Made by a program: the position numbers and the translations under genes. Of a DNA stretch of 64,000 nucleotides, positions 45,809-54,270 are shown piece by piece (position 1 is the first letter of the stretch; each line of letters opens with the position of its first letter). The notes under the pieces are model-generated. The model saw only the letters and a list, made by a program, of their open reading frames with translations. It did no database searches and was not told where the DNA came from. Source of the DNA: Ignavibacteriota bacterium (GTDB lineage Bacteria; Bacteroidota; Ignavibacteria; Ignavibacteriales; Melioribacteraceae); NCBI GenBank assembly GCA_002698995.1, contig PAAX01000033.1:1-64000 (forward strand). The letters run 5' to 3'.

Positions 45809-47311
45809 ATGAAAATGAAGCTGCCGCATTCTGTTTACAATTGGGTTTCATTGATAGGGGCAACTATTGCCTTAATTAGTTTTAGTATGATAGTTTTTCT
45901 TTTTGCCGTTTCAGTTTTTATTAATGAAGGGGCTACATATTTAGGATTGGTTATCTATATAATTCTTCCATCACTACTTGTTTTTGGTTTGATATTAATT
46001 CCAATAGGAATGTACTTTAAATCAAAAAAAGAGAAAAAAGGGGAAGTACAGGATTTAAGATGGCCCATTTTTAATCTTAATGAAGAAAGACAAAGAAATG
46101 CAGCAACTATTTTTATAATTGGAACAACAATTTTTCTCTTTGCAACTGCAATTGGAAGTTACGAAGCATTTCATTTTACAGAATCAAATCAATTTTGCGG
46201 TGAAATTTGCCATACTGTAATGGCTCCGGAATATACAGCTTATCAAAGTTCTCCTCACGCAAGAGTTAAATGTGTTGACTGCCACGTAGGTACTGGAGCT
46301 GATTGGTATGTTAGATCAAAAATGTCCGGTATGTATCAAGTTTATGCAGTACTTGCCGATAATTATCCTCGTCCCATTCCTACTCCAATCAGTAATTTGC
46401 GTCCTGCTCAAGAAACATGCGAACAATGCCATTGGCCGGAAAAATTTTATGCACACAAACTTAAAGTGCAAAGACATTATTTATCAGATGAAAAAAACAG
46501 TGAATGGGATATTCATATGCTGATGAAAATCGGTCCGGATAATTCAGCTCTCGGTTTAGCTGAAGGAATTCACTGGCACATTAATCCCGATATAAAAATT
46601 GAATACAAATCAAGTAATGATTCAAGACAATCGATTCCTTGGGTTAAATATACTAATCTAAAAACAGGTGAAGAGCATATTTATCTTAATGAAGATGAAG
46701 GAGATATTGAAGGTTTAGATACACTTGAAACCAGAGTTATGGATTGTGTTGACTGCCATAACAGACCTTCACATAATTACAAGCCGCCTGCATTTTTTGT
46801 GAATAATGCTTTAACTGCCGGAACAATGCCTAAGGAACTTCCGGGAATTAAATCTTTATCAATGGAAATATGCGGAACCGAATTCAGCACTATGGATTCT
46901 GCTATGCAATATATTGAGCAGACAATTAATGAGCATTATGAAAGCAATTATGATTCAATTTATACTAATCATAAAGATTTGATTGATAAAGCTGTTGTCG
47001 GTTTACAGAATGAATTCAAAAGAAATATTTTTCCCGAAATGAAAGTTAGATGGGATGCTTATCCAAATAATATTGGACACGTTGAATTTAACGGCTGTTT
47101 CAGATGCCACAATGATTTACATGTAAGTGATGAAGGAAGGATGATTTCTAAAGATTGCAATTTATGCCATACTATAATTGCACAAGGTCCGAGCGAACAA
47201 TTAGTAAGAACAACAAATGATGTTAGTCTTGACTTTAAACACCCGGTTGATATTGATGAAATGTGGAGAGACGGAGTTTGTACCGACTGCCATACCGGAT
47301 TGAATCCGTAA
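45809..47311 (+). CDS. Heptaheme NapC/NirT-family inner-membrane cytochrome (ImcH-like)
   Basis: Protein of 500 residues with three membrane helices (about 12-36, 42-66, 92-114) followed by a periplasmic part. Seven heme sites: CGEICH (a CX3CH first site followed by TVM, as at the NapC/NrfH quinol-side heme), CVDCH, CEQCH, CVDCH, CFRCH, CNLCH and CTDCH. AYQSSPHARVKCVDCHVG and RPAQETCEQCHWPEKF are NapC/NirT-type. The combination of three helices and seven hemes is that of Geobacter ImcH, a quinol-to-periplasm electron exit needed for respiration of extracellular acceptors. GGAG ribosome site. Monocistronic and 20 kb from the conduit genes. Confidence 0.92.
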   Translation: MKMKLPHSVYNWVSLIGATIALISFSMIVFLFAVSVFINEGATYLGLVIYIILPSLLVFGLILIPIGMYFKSKKEKKGEVQDLRWPIFNLNEERQRNAATIFIIGTTIFLFATAIGSYEAFHFTESNQFCGEICHTVMAPEYTAYQSSPHARVKCVDCHVGTGADWYVRSKMSGMYQVYAVLADNYPRPIPTPISNLRPAQETCEQCHWPEKFYAHKLKVQRHYLSDEKNSEWDIHMLMKIGPDNSALGLAEGIHWHINPDIKIEYKSSNDSRQSIPWVKYTNLKTGEEHIYLNEDEGDIEGLDTLETRVMDCVDCHNRPSHNYKPPAFFVNNALTAGTMPKELPGIKSLSMEICGTEFSTMDSAMQYIEQTINEHYESNYDSIYTNHKDLIDKAVVGLQNEFKRNIFPEMKVRWDAYPNNIGHVEFNGCFRCHNDLHVSDEGRMISKDCNLCHTIIAQGPSEQLVRTTNDVSLDFKHPVDIDEMWRDGVCTDCHTGLNP

Positions 47312-47340
47312 TTGAAATAAATTATAAGATTGGAAAGTTA

Positions 47341-47365
47341 AGCCCGACAAGTAAAAAGTCGGGCT
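47341..47365 (+). terminator. Terminator after the heptaheme cytochrome
   Basis: AGCCCGAC / GTCGGGCT with a 9-base loop, then TTTTTT. Confidence 0.92.
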
Positions 47366-47373
47366 TTTTTATT

Positions 47374-48150
47374 TTACAAAATTTTTGCAATAATTCTTAA
47401 TGGTCCGCCGCTTCCATCTTTAATTTTCATTGGAAGTGCAATAACATAAATTTTATTTTCGGGAAGTTTATCTAGATTAGCAACATTCTCAAAAATTGGT
47501 ATTTCCTTTTCACATAAAATTCTATGTGCCATAAATTCGGTTGATTGTCCATAATCAATGCTCGGTGTATCCAAGCCAACAGCTTTAATATTTCTCTCTT
47601 TAATAAGCCATTCGGCAGCTTTTGGATCTAATCCCGGGAAATGAAGATTTGCAACTCCTTCAGTTCCTTTTAATTCTGTACCTAAATATTTTTTCTTATC
47701 AGGATAAAATTTTCCATATCCCGTTCTTATTAGGACAATCGTTTGATCACTAATTTCACCATGCTTTTCTTCCCACTTTAAGAAATCGTCTACGGAAACC
47801 AAGTAATCTCTATCAGCCAATGCGCTTTCTGATACATCAACAACAATTGCATTTCCAATTAGACTTGATAATGGAATCTCATCTGCTGTTTTTCTGTCTG
47901 CCGCAAAATGAATAGGTGCATCCAAATGAGTTCCTCCATGTTCTTCAGCACAGAATTTATTTGATGAGTAATAAAATCCTTTGTCATTTATTCCTTTAAA
48001 TACTACTTCCATTTTATAGGTTTCATTAGTAGGCCAGTAAACTGTCTGATCATCAAAAGTATATGAGAGATCAATCCAGTTTTCTGATTTATCAATTTGA
48101 GAAAAATAATTAACCGCAACAATTAGGATTAGGACAATTAATCTATTCAT
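47374..48150 (-). CDS. Secreted cyclase-family (kynurenine formamidase-like) protein
   Basis: Protein of 258 residues with an N-terminal export signal (MNRLIVLILIVAVNYFSQ). The metal-dependent cyclase fold (PF04199) is marked by the EEHGGTHLDAPIHF zinc/manganese motif, VVDVSESAL, IRTGYGKFYPD, HFPGLDPKAAEWLI and GLDTPSIDYGQS. Cytosolic relatives hydrolyse N-formylkynurenine or cyclise metabolites; the exported form here suggests a periplasmic substrate that is unknown. GAGG ribosome site 5 bases upstream. Monocistronic. Confidence 0.9.
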   Translation of the reverse strand: MNRLIVLILIVAVNYFSQIDKSENWIDLSYTFDDQTVYWPTNETYKMEVVFKGINDKGFYYSSNKFCAEEHGGTHLDAPIHFAADRKTADEIPLSSLIGNAIVVDVSESALADRDYLVSVDDFLKWEEKHGEISDQTIVLIRTGYGKFYPDKKKYLGTELKGTEGVANLHFPGLDPKAAEWLIKERNIKAVGLDTPSIDYGQSTEFMAHRILCEKEIPIFENVANLDKLPENKIYVIALPMKIKDGSGGPLRIIAKIL

Positions 48151-48257
48151 ATCAGCCTCACATTTTAAAGGATTTAAAGTCTTTTATCGATTCAATTTAA
48201 TCAAAAGAATGGTATATGGAAAGAAATTAGGAGAATATATTTTTGGGGAAGTTCAAG

Positions 48258-48287
48258 TTTCCCGCAATCAATAATGACTACGGGAAA
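48258..48287 (-). terminator. Possible terminator of the signal peptidase operon
   Basis: TTTCCCG and CGGGAAA with a 16-base loop just after the stop at 48299. There is no T-run on the minus strand, so function is uncertain. Confidence 0.35.
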
Positions 48288-48298
48288 TGATATATTTT

Positions 48299-49192
48299 TT
48301 AGTCAACTAATTTTGCAATTCTATCGAATCTAACAGTGCCTAACAATCTAAAGAAATCAGAAATTGGAATATCAGAATTCCATGACCAATAAATAATCAT
48401 TGGAGTTCCAATAATATTTTCGCGAGGTACAAATCCCCAGAATCTGCTGTCCAACGAATTATCGCGATTATCACCAACCATGAAATAATAATCATCTTGT
48501 ATTGTGTAAGAATCTGCTTCTTGGTTATTTATAAATATTTTTCCATCAGAAACTTTAACTACTTTTGCTTTATGTTCTCTGTTTATAAGGGTTTCATAAA
48601 CATTGATATTATCTTTTGTCAGCTTAATAGTTTCCCCTTTCTTAGGAATTGCCAAAGGCCCGTAGTTATCTGAATTCCATCCGCTTCCTTTGGGAAAAAT
48701 CTGAGGATCAGAAATTGCTTCAGGCTGTGCATTTGGATTCAAATAATTTATATAAGGGGGAATTTGATATTCTTCACCATTAACGAATGCAACTTTATTT
48801 CTGATTTCAATTGTATCACCAGGTTCACCGATACATCTTTTAACCCAGTATTCAATATTCTGCGGTTCTACTTCATCTCTATAACCGGGAAACTGAAAAA
48901 CAATTATATCCCCTTTTTCAGGATCAGTAAAGCCGGGAAGCTTAAAATGAGGAAGTGCAATATTTGTGTAAGGAATATCTCGCGGTGTGCTGAATCCGTA
49001 TAAAAACTTATTTATAAGCATAAAATCGCCGACAAGAATTGTCTTTTCCATTGAGCCGGTTGGAACTTTGGAGGCTCCAACAATAGAAGATGAAATTAAA
49101 AAGACAATTAACAGCATCGAAAGAAAACTTTTAACCTGTTCAATTACTTTATCTTTTGTAAACTTCTTTTCTTTTTTATCAGTCTTACGCAT
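48299..49192 (-). CDS. lepB: Signal peptidase I (copy A)
   Basis: Protein of 297 residues, one membrane helix (about 21-40) then the periplasmic catalytic part. Catalytic Ser in SKVPTGSMEKTI, the Lys-bearing YWVKRCIGEPGD block, and the GDNRDNSLDSRFWGFV signature are all present. It cuts signal peptides of exported proteins. The ATG at 49192 has GGAG upstream; a TTG frame extension is rejected. Upstream on the same strand is a second, closely similar copy (49314-50189), so this is a tandem duplication. Confidence 0.95.
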   Translation of the reverse strand: MRKTDKKEKKFTKDKVIEQVKSFLSMLLIVFLISSSIVGASKVPTGSMEKTILVGDFMLINKFLYGFSTPRDIPYTNIALPHFKLPGFTDPEKGDIIVFQFPGYRDEVEPQNIEYWVKRCIGEPGDTIEIRNKVAFVNGEEYQIPPYINYLNPNAQPEAISDPQIFPKGSGWNSDNYGPLAIPKKGETIKLTKDNINVYETLINREHKAKVVKVSDGKIFINNQEADSYTIQDDYYFMVGDNRDNSLDSRFWGFVPRENIIGTPMIIYWSWNSDIPISDFFRLLGTVRFDRIAKLVD

Positions 49193-49313
49193 TAATTTCT
49201 CCAAATGAAATCATAATGATTTGAAAACAGTCAACAAATCTAATAAAAAAATGTTTCTTAAATTGTTTTTTATGATCCGAAGAGAAATTATTAAGTCTGA
49301 TTAATTAAATCTT

Positions 49314-50189
49314 TCAATGAACTATTTTTCCAATTCTGTCTAATCTTACACTTCCAAGCAATCTGAAAAAATCAGAGAAAGGAATATCAGAATTCCAAGA
49401 CCAGTAAATAAAAATTGGAGTACCAATTATTTTATCTCGTGGTACAAATCCCCAATATCTGCTGTCTAGCGAATTATCTCTATTATCTCCAACCATGAAG
49501 TAATAATCTTTTTGAATGGTGTAAAAATCAGTTTCATTTCCTTTTATGAATATTTTGTTATCATTTGTTTTAACAAAATCTCCTTCAAGTTCTCTGTTTA
49601 TAAGAGTTTTGTATTTGTAGATATTCTCTAAAGTTAATTGAATTCTTTCCCCTTTTTTAGGAATTACCAAAGGACCATAAAAATCCTTTTTCCATCCGCT
49701 GTTACTGGGGAAAATCTGATTCATTGATTCAGATTGATCTAATGAATAATGAATATGAGGAGGAATCGGAAATTCATCTCCATTTACATAAAGAACATTA
49801 TTATAAATAGAAATTGTGTCGCCTGGCTCACCTACGCATCTTTTAACCCAGTATTCAATTTTCTGAGGTTCAAGTTCATTTTGATAACCAGGAAATTGAA
49901 AAACAATAATATCACCTTTTTCAGGTTCATCAAAACTTGGGAATTTAATATGAGGCAGTGCAATATTAGTATAAGGAATATCCCGCGGTGTTGATATATC
50001 AAAAATAAATTTATTGATTAGCATAAAATCACCGACAAGTATTGTTTTTTCCATCGATCCGGTTGGAACTTTAGAAGCTCCAACAATTGATGAAGAAATT
50101 AGGAATACAACTAAAAGAGTTAGCAGTAGACTTTTAACATTCTTATAAATTTTTCGAATGAATGAATCATTTGATTTTTTATTCTTCAT
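49314..50189 (-). CDS. lepB: Signal peptidase I (copy B, tandem paralogue)
   Basis: Protein of 291 residues with the same catalytic Ser (KVPTGSMEKTI) and Lys block (YWVKRCVGEPGD) and the GDNRDNSLDSRYWGFV signature. By eye roughly two thirds of residues match copy A; the N-terminal cytoplasmic tail and the variable insert after PPHIHYS differ most. Both catalytic residues are intact, so both copies should be active. AGAGGA ribosome site. It precedes copy A on the strand by 121 bases and follows the LIM-DA1-type gene by 9 bases, so those two are likely one transcript. Confidence 0.95.
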   Translation of the reverse strand: MKNKKSNDSFIRKIYKNVKSLLLTLLVVFLISSSIVGASKVPTGSMEKTILVGDFMLINKFIFDISTPRDIPYTNIALPHIKFPSFDEPEKGDIIVFQFPGYQNELEPQKIEYWVKRCVGEPGDTISIYNNVLYVNGDEFPIPPHIHYSLDQSESMNQIFPSNSGWKKDFYGPLVIPKKGERIQLTLENIYKYKTLINRELEGDFVKTNDNKIFIKGNETDFYTIQKDYYFMVGDNRDNSLDSRYWGFVPRDKIIGTPIFIYWSWNSDIPFSDFFRLLGSVRLDRIGKIVH

Positions 50190-50198
50190 TTCATCCTC

Positions 50199-51260
50199 TT
50201 AATAATTTTTTAAGAAGTTTAACAAATCATAAACCGATTTGTTTTCAAATCTATATTTGATTTCTCTAAAGCCTTCACCATAAATCGGATCAGTATCATT
50301 TTCTAAAAGAAGAATTATTTCTTTTGATTCATAATCTGTTCTTCCCTTGAAATATATATAACTAATAAAATTACATGCACCTTCTGTTGTTTTAGAAGGA
50401 AGATTTCTAACATCATTTTGATGCATCCAAACGTGCATAAGTTCATGAGCAATTATACTTTCTGTTGACTTTTCGGGAAGTCTGTCAAGTACATAAATTG
50501 TATGCCGCTCATCAAACTTTTCTTTTTTCCCGTTTTTCTCTTTATACTTATAACTGGTTTGGCAAAATCCTTTTGTGTAATTGTTTACTGTATTGTTAGA
50601 AACTTGTGCGAGTTTAATTTTATTTACCGGCTGAATTGAAATATTATCTTTTCTGATTTTCAATCCTATTGATGATAAATTATAAACAACTTTATTCAGT
50701 AATTCATTATAGCTATTATTTGATTTTATCCTTTTATTAAAACAGTTATTGCAAAGTGATCTTTCATCTTCAAGTTTAACACCTCCGTTTGTTGTTCTTT
50801 CGGAAATAATTCTATTGCAGTTGGAACAAGTAGGCAGAACTTCTTTATGATTTTTATGATATTTTAATCCGTGAACATCTACCAAATACTCACCAATTAA
50901 AGCTTTACCGCAAACCTTGCATTTATCAACAACAAAGTTATTGAAACATGATTCATGATAAATTCCATCTTCTGAATCTACAAATGTTCCATCAATTGGC
51001 TTCTTACAGTATTCACATTTCAATCCATAATATTTTTGATAACATGCTTTATGAAAGAACTTACCTTCATGTTTGGTAAATTTCCCATCTATTTGTCTTC
51101 CGCAAGCAGAGCATAAAAAATGATTTGGATGATATTTCTTCCCTTCAACTTCTAAATAATTTGATGTGATTTTTTTATTACAATAATTGCAGACTTGTCC
51201 CTTAACATTTATAACTAACAAAAGGGAAAAAAGAATAATATATTTGAGAAGTTTATTCAT
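50199..51260 (-). CDS. Secreted LIM-domain DA1-type metallopeptidase
   Basis: Protein of 353 residues with a signal peptide (KLLKYIILFSLLLVINVKGQ). Residues about 22-175 hold repeated LIM-type zinc modules: CNYC ... HFLCSAC ... FHKACYQ, CEYC ... YHESCF, CKVC ... H, and CSNC ... CNNC. The C-terminal half has the zinc-peptidase motif HELMHVWMH (His about 272) and EGACNFISY with the downstream Glu, the layout of the DA1 family (LIM plus HExxH peptidase) known from plants and also found in bacteria. Substrate unknown; being exported, it cannot act on ubiquitin as plant DA1 does. The ATG at 51260 is taken; a frame to 51311 would overlap the divergent gene. Confidence 0.88.
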   Translation of the reverse strand: MNKLLKYIILFSLLLVINVKGQVCNYCNKKITSNYLEVEGKKYHPNHFLCSACGRQIDGKFTKHEGKFFHKACYQKYYGLKCEYCKKPIDGTFVDSEDGIYHESCFNNFVVDKCKVCGKALIGEYLVDVHGLKYHKNHKEVLPTCSNCNRIISERTTNGGVKLEDERSLCNNCFNKRIKSNNSYNELLNKVVYNLSSIGLKIRKDNISIQPVNKIKLAQVSNNTVNNYTKGFCQTSYKYKEKNGKKEKFDERHTIYVLDRLPEKSTESIIAHELMHVWMHQNDVRNLPSKTTEGACNFISYIYFKGRTDYESKEIILLLENDTDPIYGEGFREIKYRFENKSVYDLLNFLKNY

Positions 51261-51281
51261 GTTCACAAAAAATAAATTAAT

Positions 51282-52061
51282 ATGAGAAAAAAAATTATTG
51301 GGATGATACATACACTTGCATCCCCGGGAACTCCTAAATTTAGCAACAATATTGATAAAATAATATCCAAAGCTTTAGATGAAGCAAGAATTTATAAATC
51401 GCTTGGAGTTGACGCAATAATTATAGAAAACATGCATGATGTTCCGTACCAAAATAGAAATGTAGGTCAGGAAGTTACTTCGCTATTAAGTATAATTTCT
51501 TATGAAGTTAAAAATGAATTCAAGAAAGAAGTCGGGATTCAGGTTTTAGCCGGAGCAAATAAGGAAGCTTTAGCAATTGCAAAATGTGCCGACTTAAATT
51601 TTATTAGAGCAGAAGGATTTGTATTTGCCCACACTGCAGATGAGGGAATTATTGAATCTGATGCCGCTGAGATATTGAGATACAGAAAATTAATTAATGC
51701 AGAAAATGTAAAAGTCTATACAGATATTAAGAAGAAACATAGTTCACATTCAATTACTTCTGATGTTACTTTGTTGGAAACAGCAAAGGCAGCCGAGTTT
51801 TTCTTGAGTGACGGAGTAATAATAACCGGAAAATCAACAGGTGAAGAAGTTGATTTGGATGACTTAAAATCAGTTAAGGAAGAAATTTCAATCCCGGTTT
51901 TAATCGGTTCAGGAATTACTTCAGATAATCTTAAAAAATATTTTGAATTTGCAGATGCATTTATAATAGGTTCGTATTTCAAAAAAGATGGTAAATGGTA
52001 TAATGATTTAGATGAAAGAAGAATTGAAAAATTAATAAATGAAGCGCATCAATTAAGATGA
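51282..52061 (+). CDS. BtpA/SgcQ-family TIM-barrel protein
   Basis: Protein of 259 residues: GMIHTLASPGTPKF, SLGVDAIIIENMHDVPY, IQVLAGANKEALAIA, NFIRAEGFVFAHTADEG, DIKKKHSSHSI and IPVLIGSGITSDN, the BtpA/SgcQ fold along its full length. BtpA was named from photosystem I biogenesis; relatives in non-photosynthetic bacteria (SgcQ) have unknown sugar- or nucleotide-related roles. The His and Asp residues at strand ends suggest a phosphate- or metal-binding active site. Divergent from the LIM-DA1 gene with only 21 bases between starts. Its 3' end overlaps the convergent lipoprotein gene by 13 bases. Confidence 0.88.
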   Translation: MRKKIIGMIHTLASPGTPKFSNNIDKIISKALDEARIYKSLGVDAIIIENMHDVPYQNRNVGQEVTSLLSIISYEVKNEFKKEVGIQVLAGANKEALAIAKCADLNFIRAEGFVFAHTADEGIIESDAAEILRYRKLINAENVKVYTDIKKKHSSHSITSDVTLLETAKAAEFFLSDGVIITGKSTGEEVDLDDLKSVKEEISIPVLIGSGITSDNLKKYFEFADAFIIGSYFKKDGKWYNDLDERRIEKLINEAHQLR

Positions 52062-53419
52062 TACGCTTCTAACAAATTTAGTCCGTTAATTATCCTAAAG
52101 TCTTTGTAAGTCCGACTTGAAAGAAAAGTATTATTTTCTCCTACAAACCGAATCTCAATATCATAAACACCGGGTTCAATATCATATTCGCCAACAAAAC
52201 AGTAACCTGGCATAGTACGCCACGATCTCAAATCTGCGTTCTCTGTTGCATCAACTAAAGCATTTGTTAAAGCAGCGGCAACATTTCCCAAAAAATTATC
52301 ACCGGTTTCTTTTTTAATAGTTCTACCGGCTGCACTTGAAGCTATTCCCTTTAATACTGCTCTGGTTATTGTTTTGAAATAGGTAATACTTTTTTGAGTT
52401 TCGAAAGTTTTCTTTGCAACTGAAATCATATTTTCAAGAAGTTCTAATCTTCCGCAATAAACCGAATCAACATAGACTTCAATATCGTAAACTTCCGTTC
52501 CTACTTCTTCTAAAGTTGGAAACTCAAATTTAAAATTCCATCCGTACTTAACTCCAGGGAATGGAATTGCATCAGCATAATAGTTTGTCGGATCGCTTAC
52601 AATTATAAAATCATCAAAGGTTGTAATTCTTGCTCCAACCGGTTTTTTATCCGGACCATTACCGGCAAAAGCCATAATATTTAAAAAAGTTTTTCTTTCC
52701 GAAGTTGTTTCCGTTACTGCTTTTGGTTTATCATAATTATAAACATCCGCGTATGTAGCCCAAGCATCATTTAGTTTTTCTAAAGCTATTCTGCTGTTGT
52801 CATATTCTCCGTCTGCTCTGTAAATAATGTGACTGATATAATTGGCAAGAACATTATTGTAATAATCTAATTGAGTAGAATCAATCTTAACTTTTGAATC
52901 TTCGGAAGAATTGAGTTGATTTATCATTTCATCAAAATATAAATCATATTCTCTCAGCTTAACATTTACTCTGTTTGCCTCAACAAATGCTTCGTCAAAC
53001 ATATTCATATTAATGTAGTTTAGGGCTTTAAAAATATTTATGTAAAGATTCTCATAAACTTCGCCGGAATAATCAAGTGCATTATCATTAAGAAGCATTG
53101 AAGCCGCCCCTTTGGAAATACTTTTAGTATAGAGTTCTTCAATTATTCTTTCAGCTTCGGCTAATTCAATATTGCTCTGTTGATAATTTCCTTGATAATG
53201 CAGAAGAATCCCTTTATCCAAGCGGAGAAGCAGTCTGTCTTTGTCGGCATATTCCTCTTCTATTTCTGCTTCAACAATTTTTTGAACAGCTTGATTATAA
53301 TCCCCTTCTTTTAAGCTGCTTAAAATCGGCTGATAAAATTCAGTATCAGTATAAAAAGAAGAACATCCAACAAAAGTAAACAGAATAAAAATTACAGCTT
53401 TAATTTTTATTTTTAACAT
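52049..53419 (-). CDS. COG3014-type lipoprotein, paired with LpoB
   Basis: Lipoprotein of 456 residues (FVGC lipobox). Helical TPR-like first half with ALNYINMNMFDEAFVEANRV, then a beta-rich C-terminal half with VKYGWNFKFEFPTL, RAVLKGIASSAAG and LRSWRTMPGYC. It resembles COG3014, an uncharacterised lipoprotein usually found beside LpoB. It starts 11 bases after the LpoB gene stop, and is likely in a shared envelope complex. Start taken at ATG 53419, with GGTG upstream. The 3' end overlaps the convergent BtpA gene. Function unknown beyond context. Confidence 0.8.
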   Translation of the reverse strand: MLKIKIKAVIFILFTFVGCSSFYTDTEFYQPILSSLKEGDYNQAVQKIVEAEIEEEYADKDRLLLRLDKGILLHYQGNYQQSNIELAEAERIIEELYTKSISKGAASMLLNDNALDYSGEVYENLYINIFKALNYINMNMFDEAFVEANRVNVKLREYDLYFDEMINQLNSSEDSKVKIDSTQLDYYNNVLANYISHIIYRADGEYDNSRIALEKLNDAWATYADVYNYDKPKAVTETTSERKTFLNIMAFAGNGPDKKPVGARITTFDDFIIVSDPTNYYADAIPFPGVKYGWNFKFEFPTLEEVGTEVYDIEVYVDSVYCGRLELLENMISVAKKTFETQKSITYFKTITRAVLKGIASSAAGRTIKKETGDNFLGNVAAALTNALVDATENADLRSWRTMPGYCFVGEYDIEPGVYDIEIRFVGENNTFLSSRTYKDFRIINGLNLLEAYHLN

Positions 53420-53430
53420 CAATTCACCGA

Positions 53431-54036
53431 TTAAAGAGAATAGCTGTTTTGACCAACTGTTTTCTTAATTTTCTTATTTCCCAACCAAACTTTTTCATTG
53501 GTTTCAATATTAATCAGCTGAAGATCAACTTGATAGAATATTACCTTTTCACCTTCATAAGAATCTTCAATTGAATTAATTACACCGCTCATAAGAAAAT
53601 CTGCGCCAAGTTCTTTGTAGAATTTTTTGAAAGATTCTGCAGAAGCAAAATCCTGCTGATCTCTTCTTTCATCTCTAACTTCATCTCGTTCATCTGCCGA
53701 AGCTACAAATCTTACTTTTCCACTGTTAAGTAATTCTCTTTCAATATCTTTTGCAAATACATCAGTTGCAATTTGTTCGCTGCTTTTGTTTCTAATCTTT
53801 CCAACTATCACAACCGGTTTAGATCCGTTTGAAGTCATAAAATCAGTTAACCAAACTCTTTGCAGAACATCAGAAACCATTTCTTCAGCAACTAATCTTG
53901 AATCCGTATCATTCCATCTTCCGCTTAAATCAATAGTTGAGTTCGGATCAACTCTGGATACTTCTCGTGAAGAACCGCATGCAGCCAATAAGAAAACAGA
54001 TAAAACAATTACCATTATTTTCATTATACTTTTCAT
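53431..54036 (-). CDS. LpoB-like penicillin-binding protein activator
   Basis: Lipoprotein of 201 residues (LLAAC lipobox). The body matches PF13036: DLSGRWNDTDSRLVAEEM, VIVGKIRNKSSEQIATDV, ERELLNSGKVRFV and GADFLMSGVINSI, then a beta-strand end with VWLGNKKIKKTV. LpoB in E. coli activates the peptidoglycan synthase PBP1b from the outer membrane. Here it leads a two-gene operon with a COG3014 lipoprotein, a pairing seen in other bacteria. GAGGA ribosome site. The partner synthase is not in the window. Confidence 0.88.
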   Translation of the reverse strand: MKSIMKIMVIVLSVFLLAACGSSREVSRVDPNSTIDLSGRWNDTDSRLVAEEMVSDVLQRVWLTDFMTSNGSKPVVIVGKIRNKSSEQIATDVFAKDIERELLNSGKVRFVASADERDEVRDERRDQQDFASAESFKKFYKELGADFLMSGVINSIEDSYEGEKVIFYQVDLQLINIETNEKVWLGNKKIKKTVGQNSYSL

Positions 54037-54270
54037 TTTTTCCTCATTAATTATTATTAGAAATAAAAATCTTAAAAATCATTTATTGTGCCAAAAATTT
54101 TGACTTATTTTATCAAGTAATATTAATCATATACAAACTTATGATAATATTTTTGGAATTTGTGTATAGAAATTTGGACAAAGACAATTAATCTTTCCTC
54201 CTTTACAATTTTTTACAATTCTTTACCTAACTATTATTTCTTCATTTTATTTATTTACTAATTTAGCAGC

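Noticed and set aside
51282-52061. Evidence for photosynthesis from the BtpA-family gene
   Set aside because: The family also occurs in non-photosynthetic bacteria; no photosystem, chlorosome or bacteriochlorophyll gene is seen.
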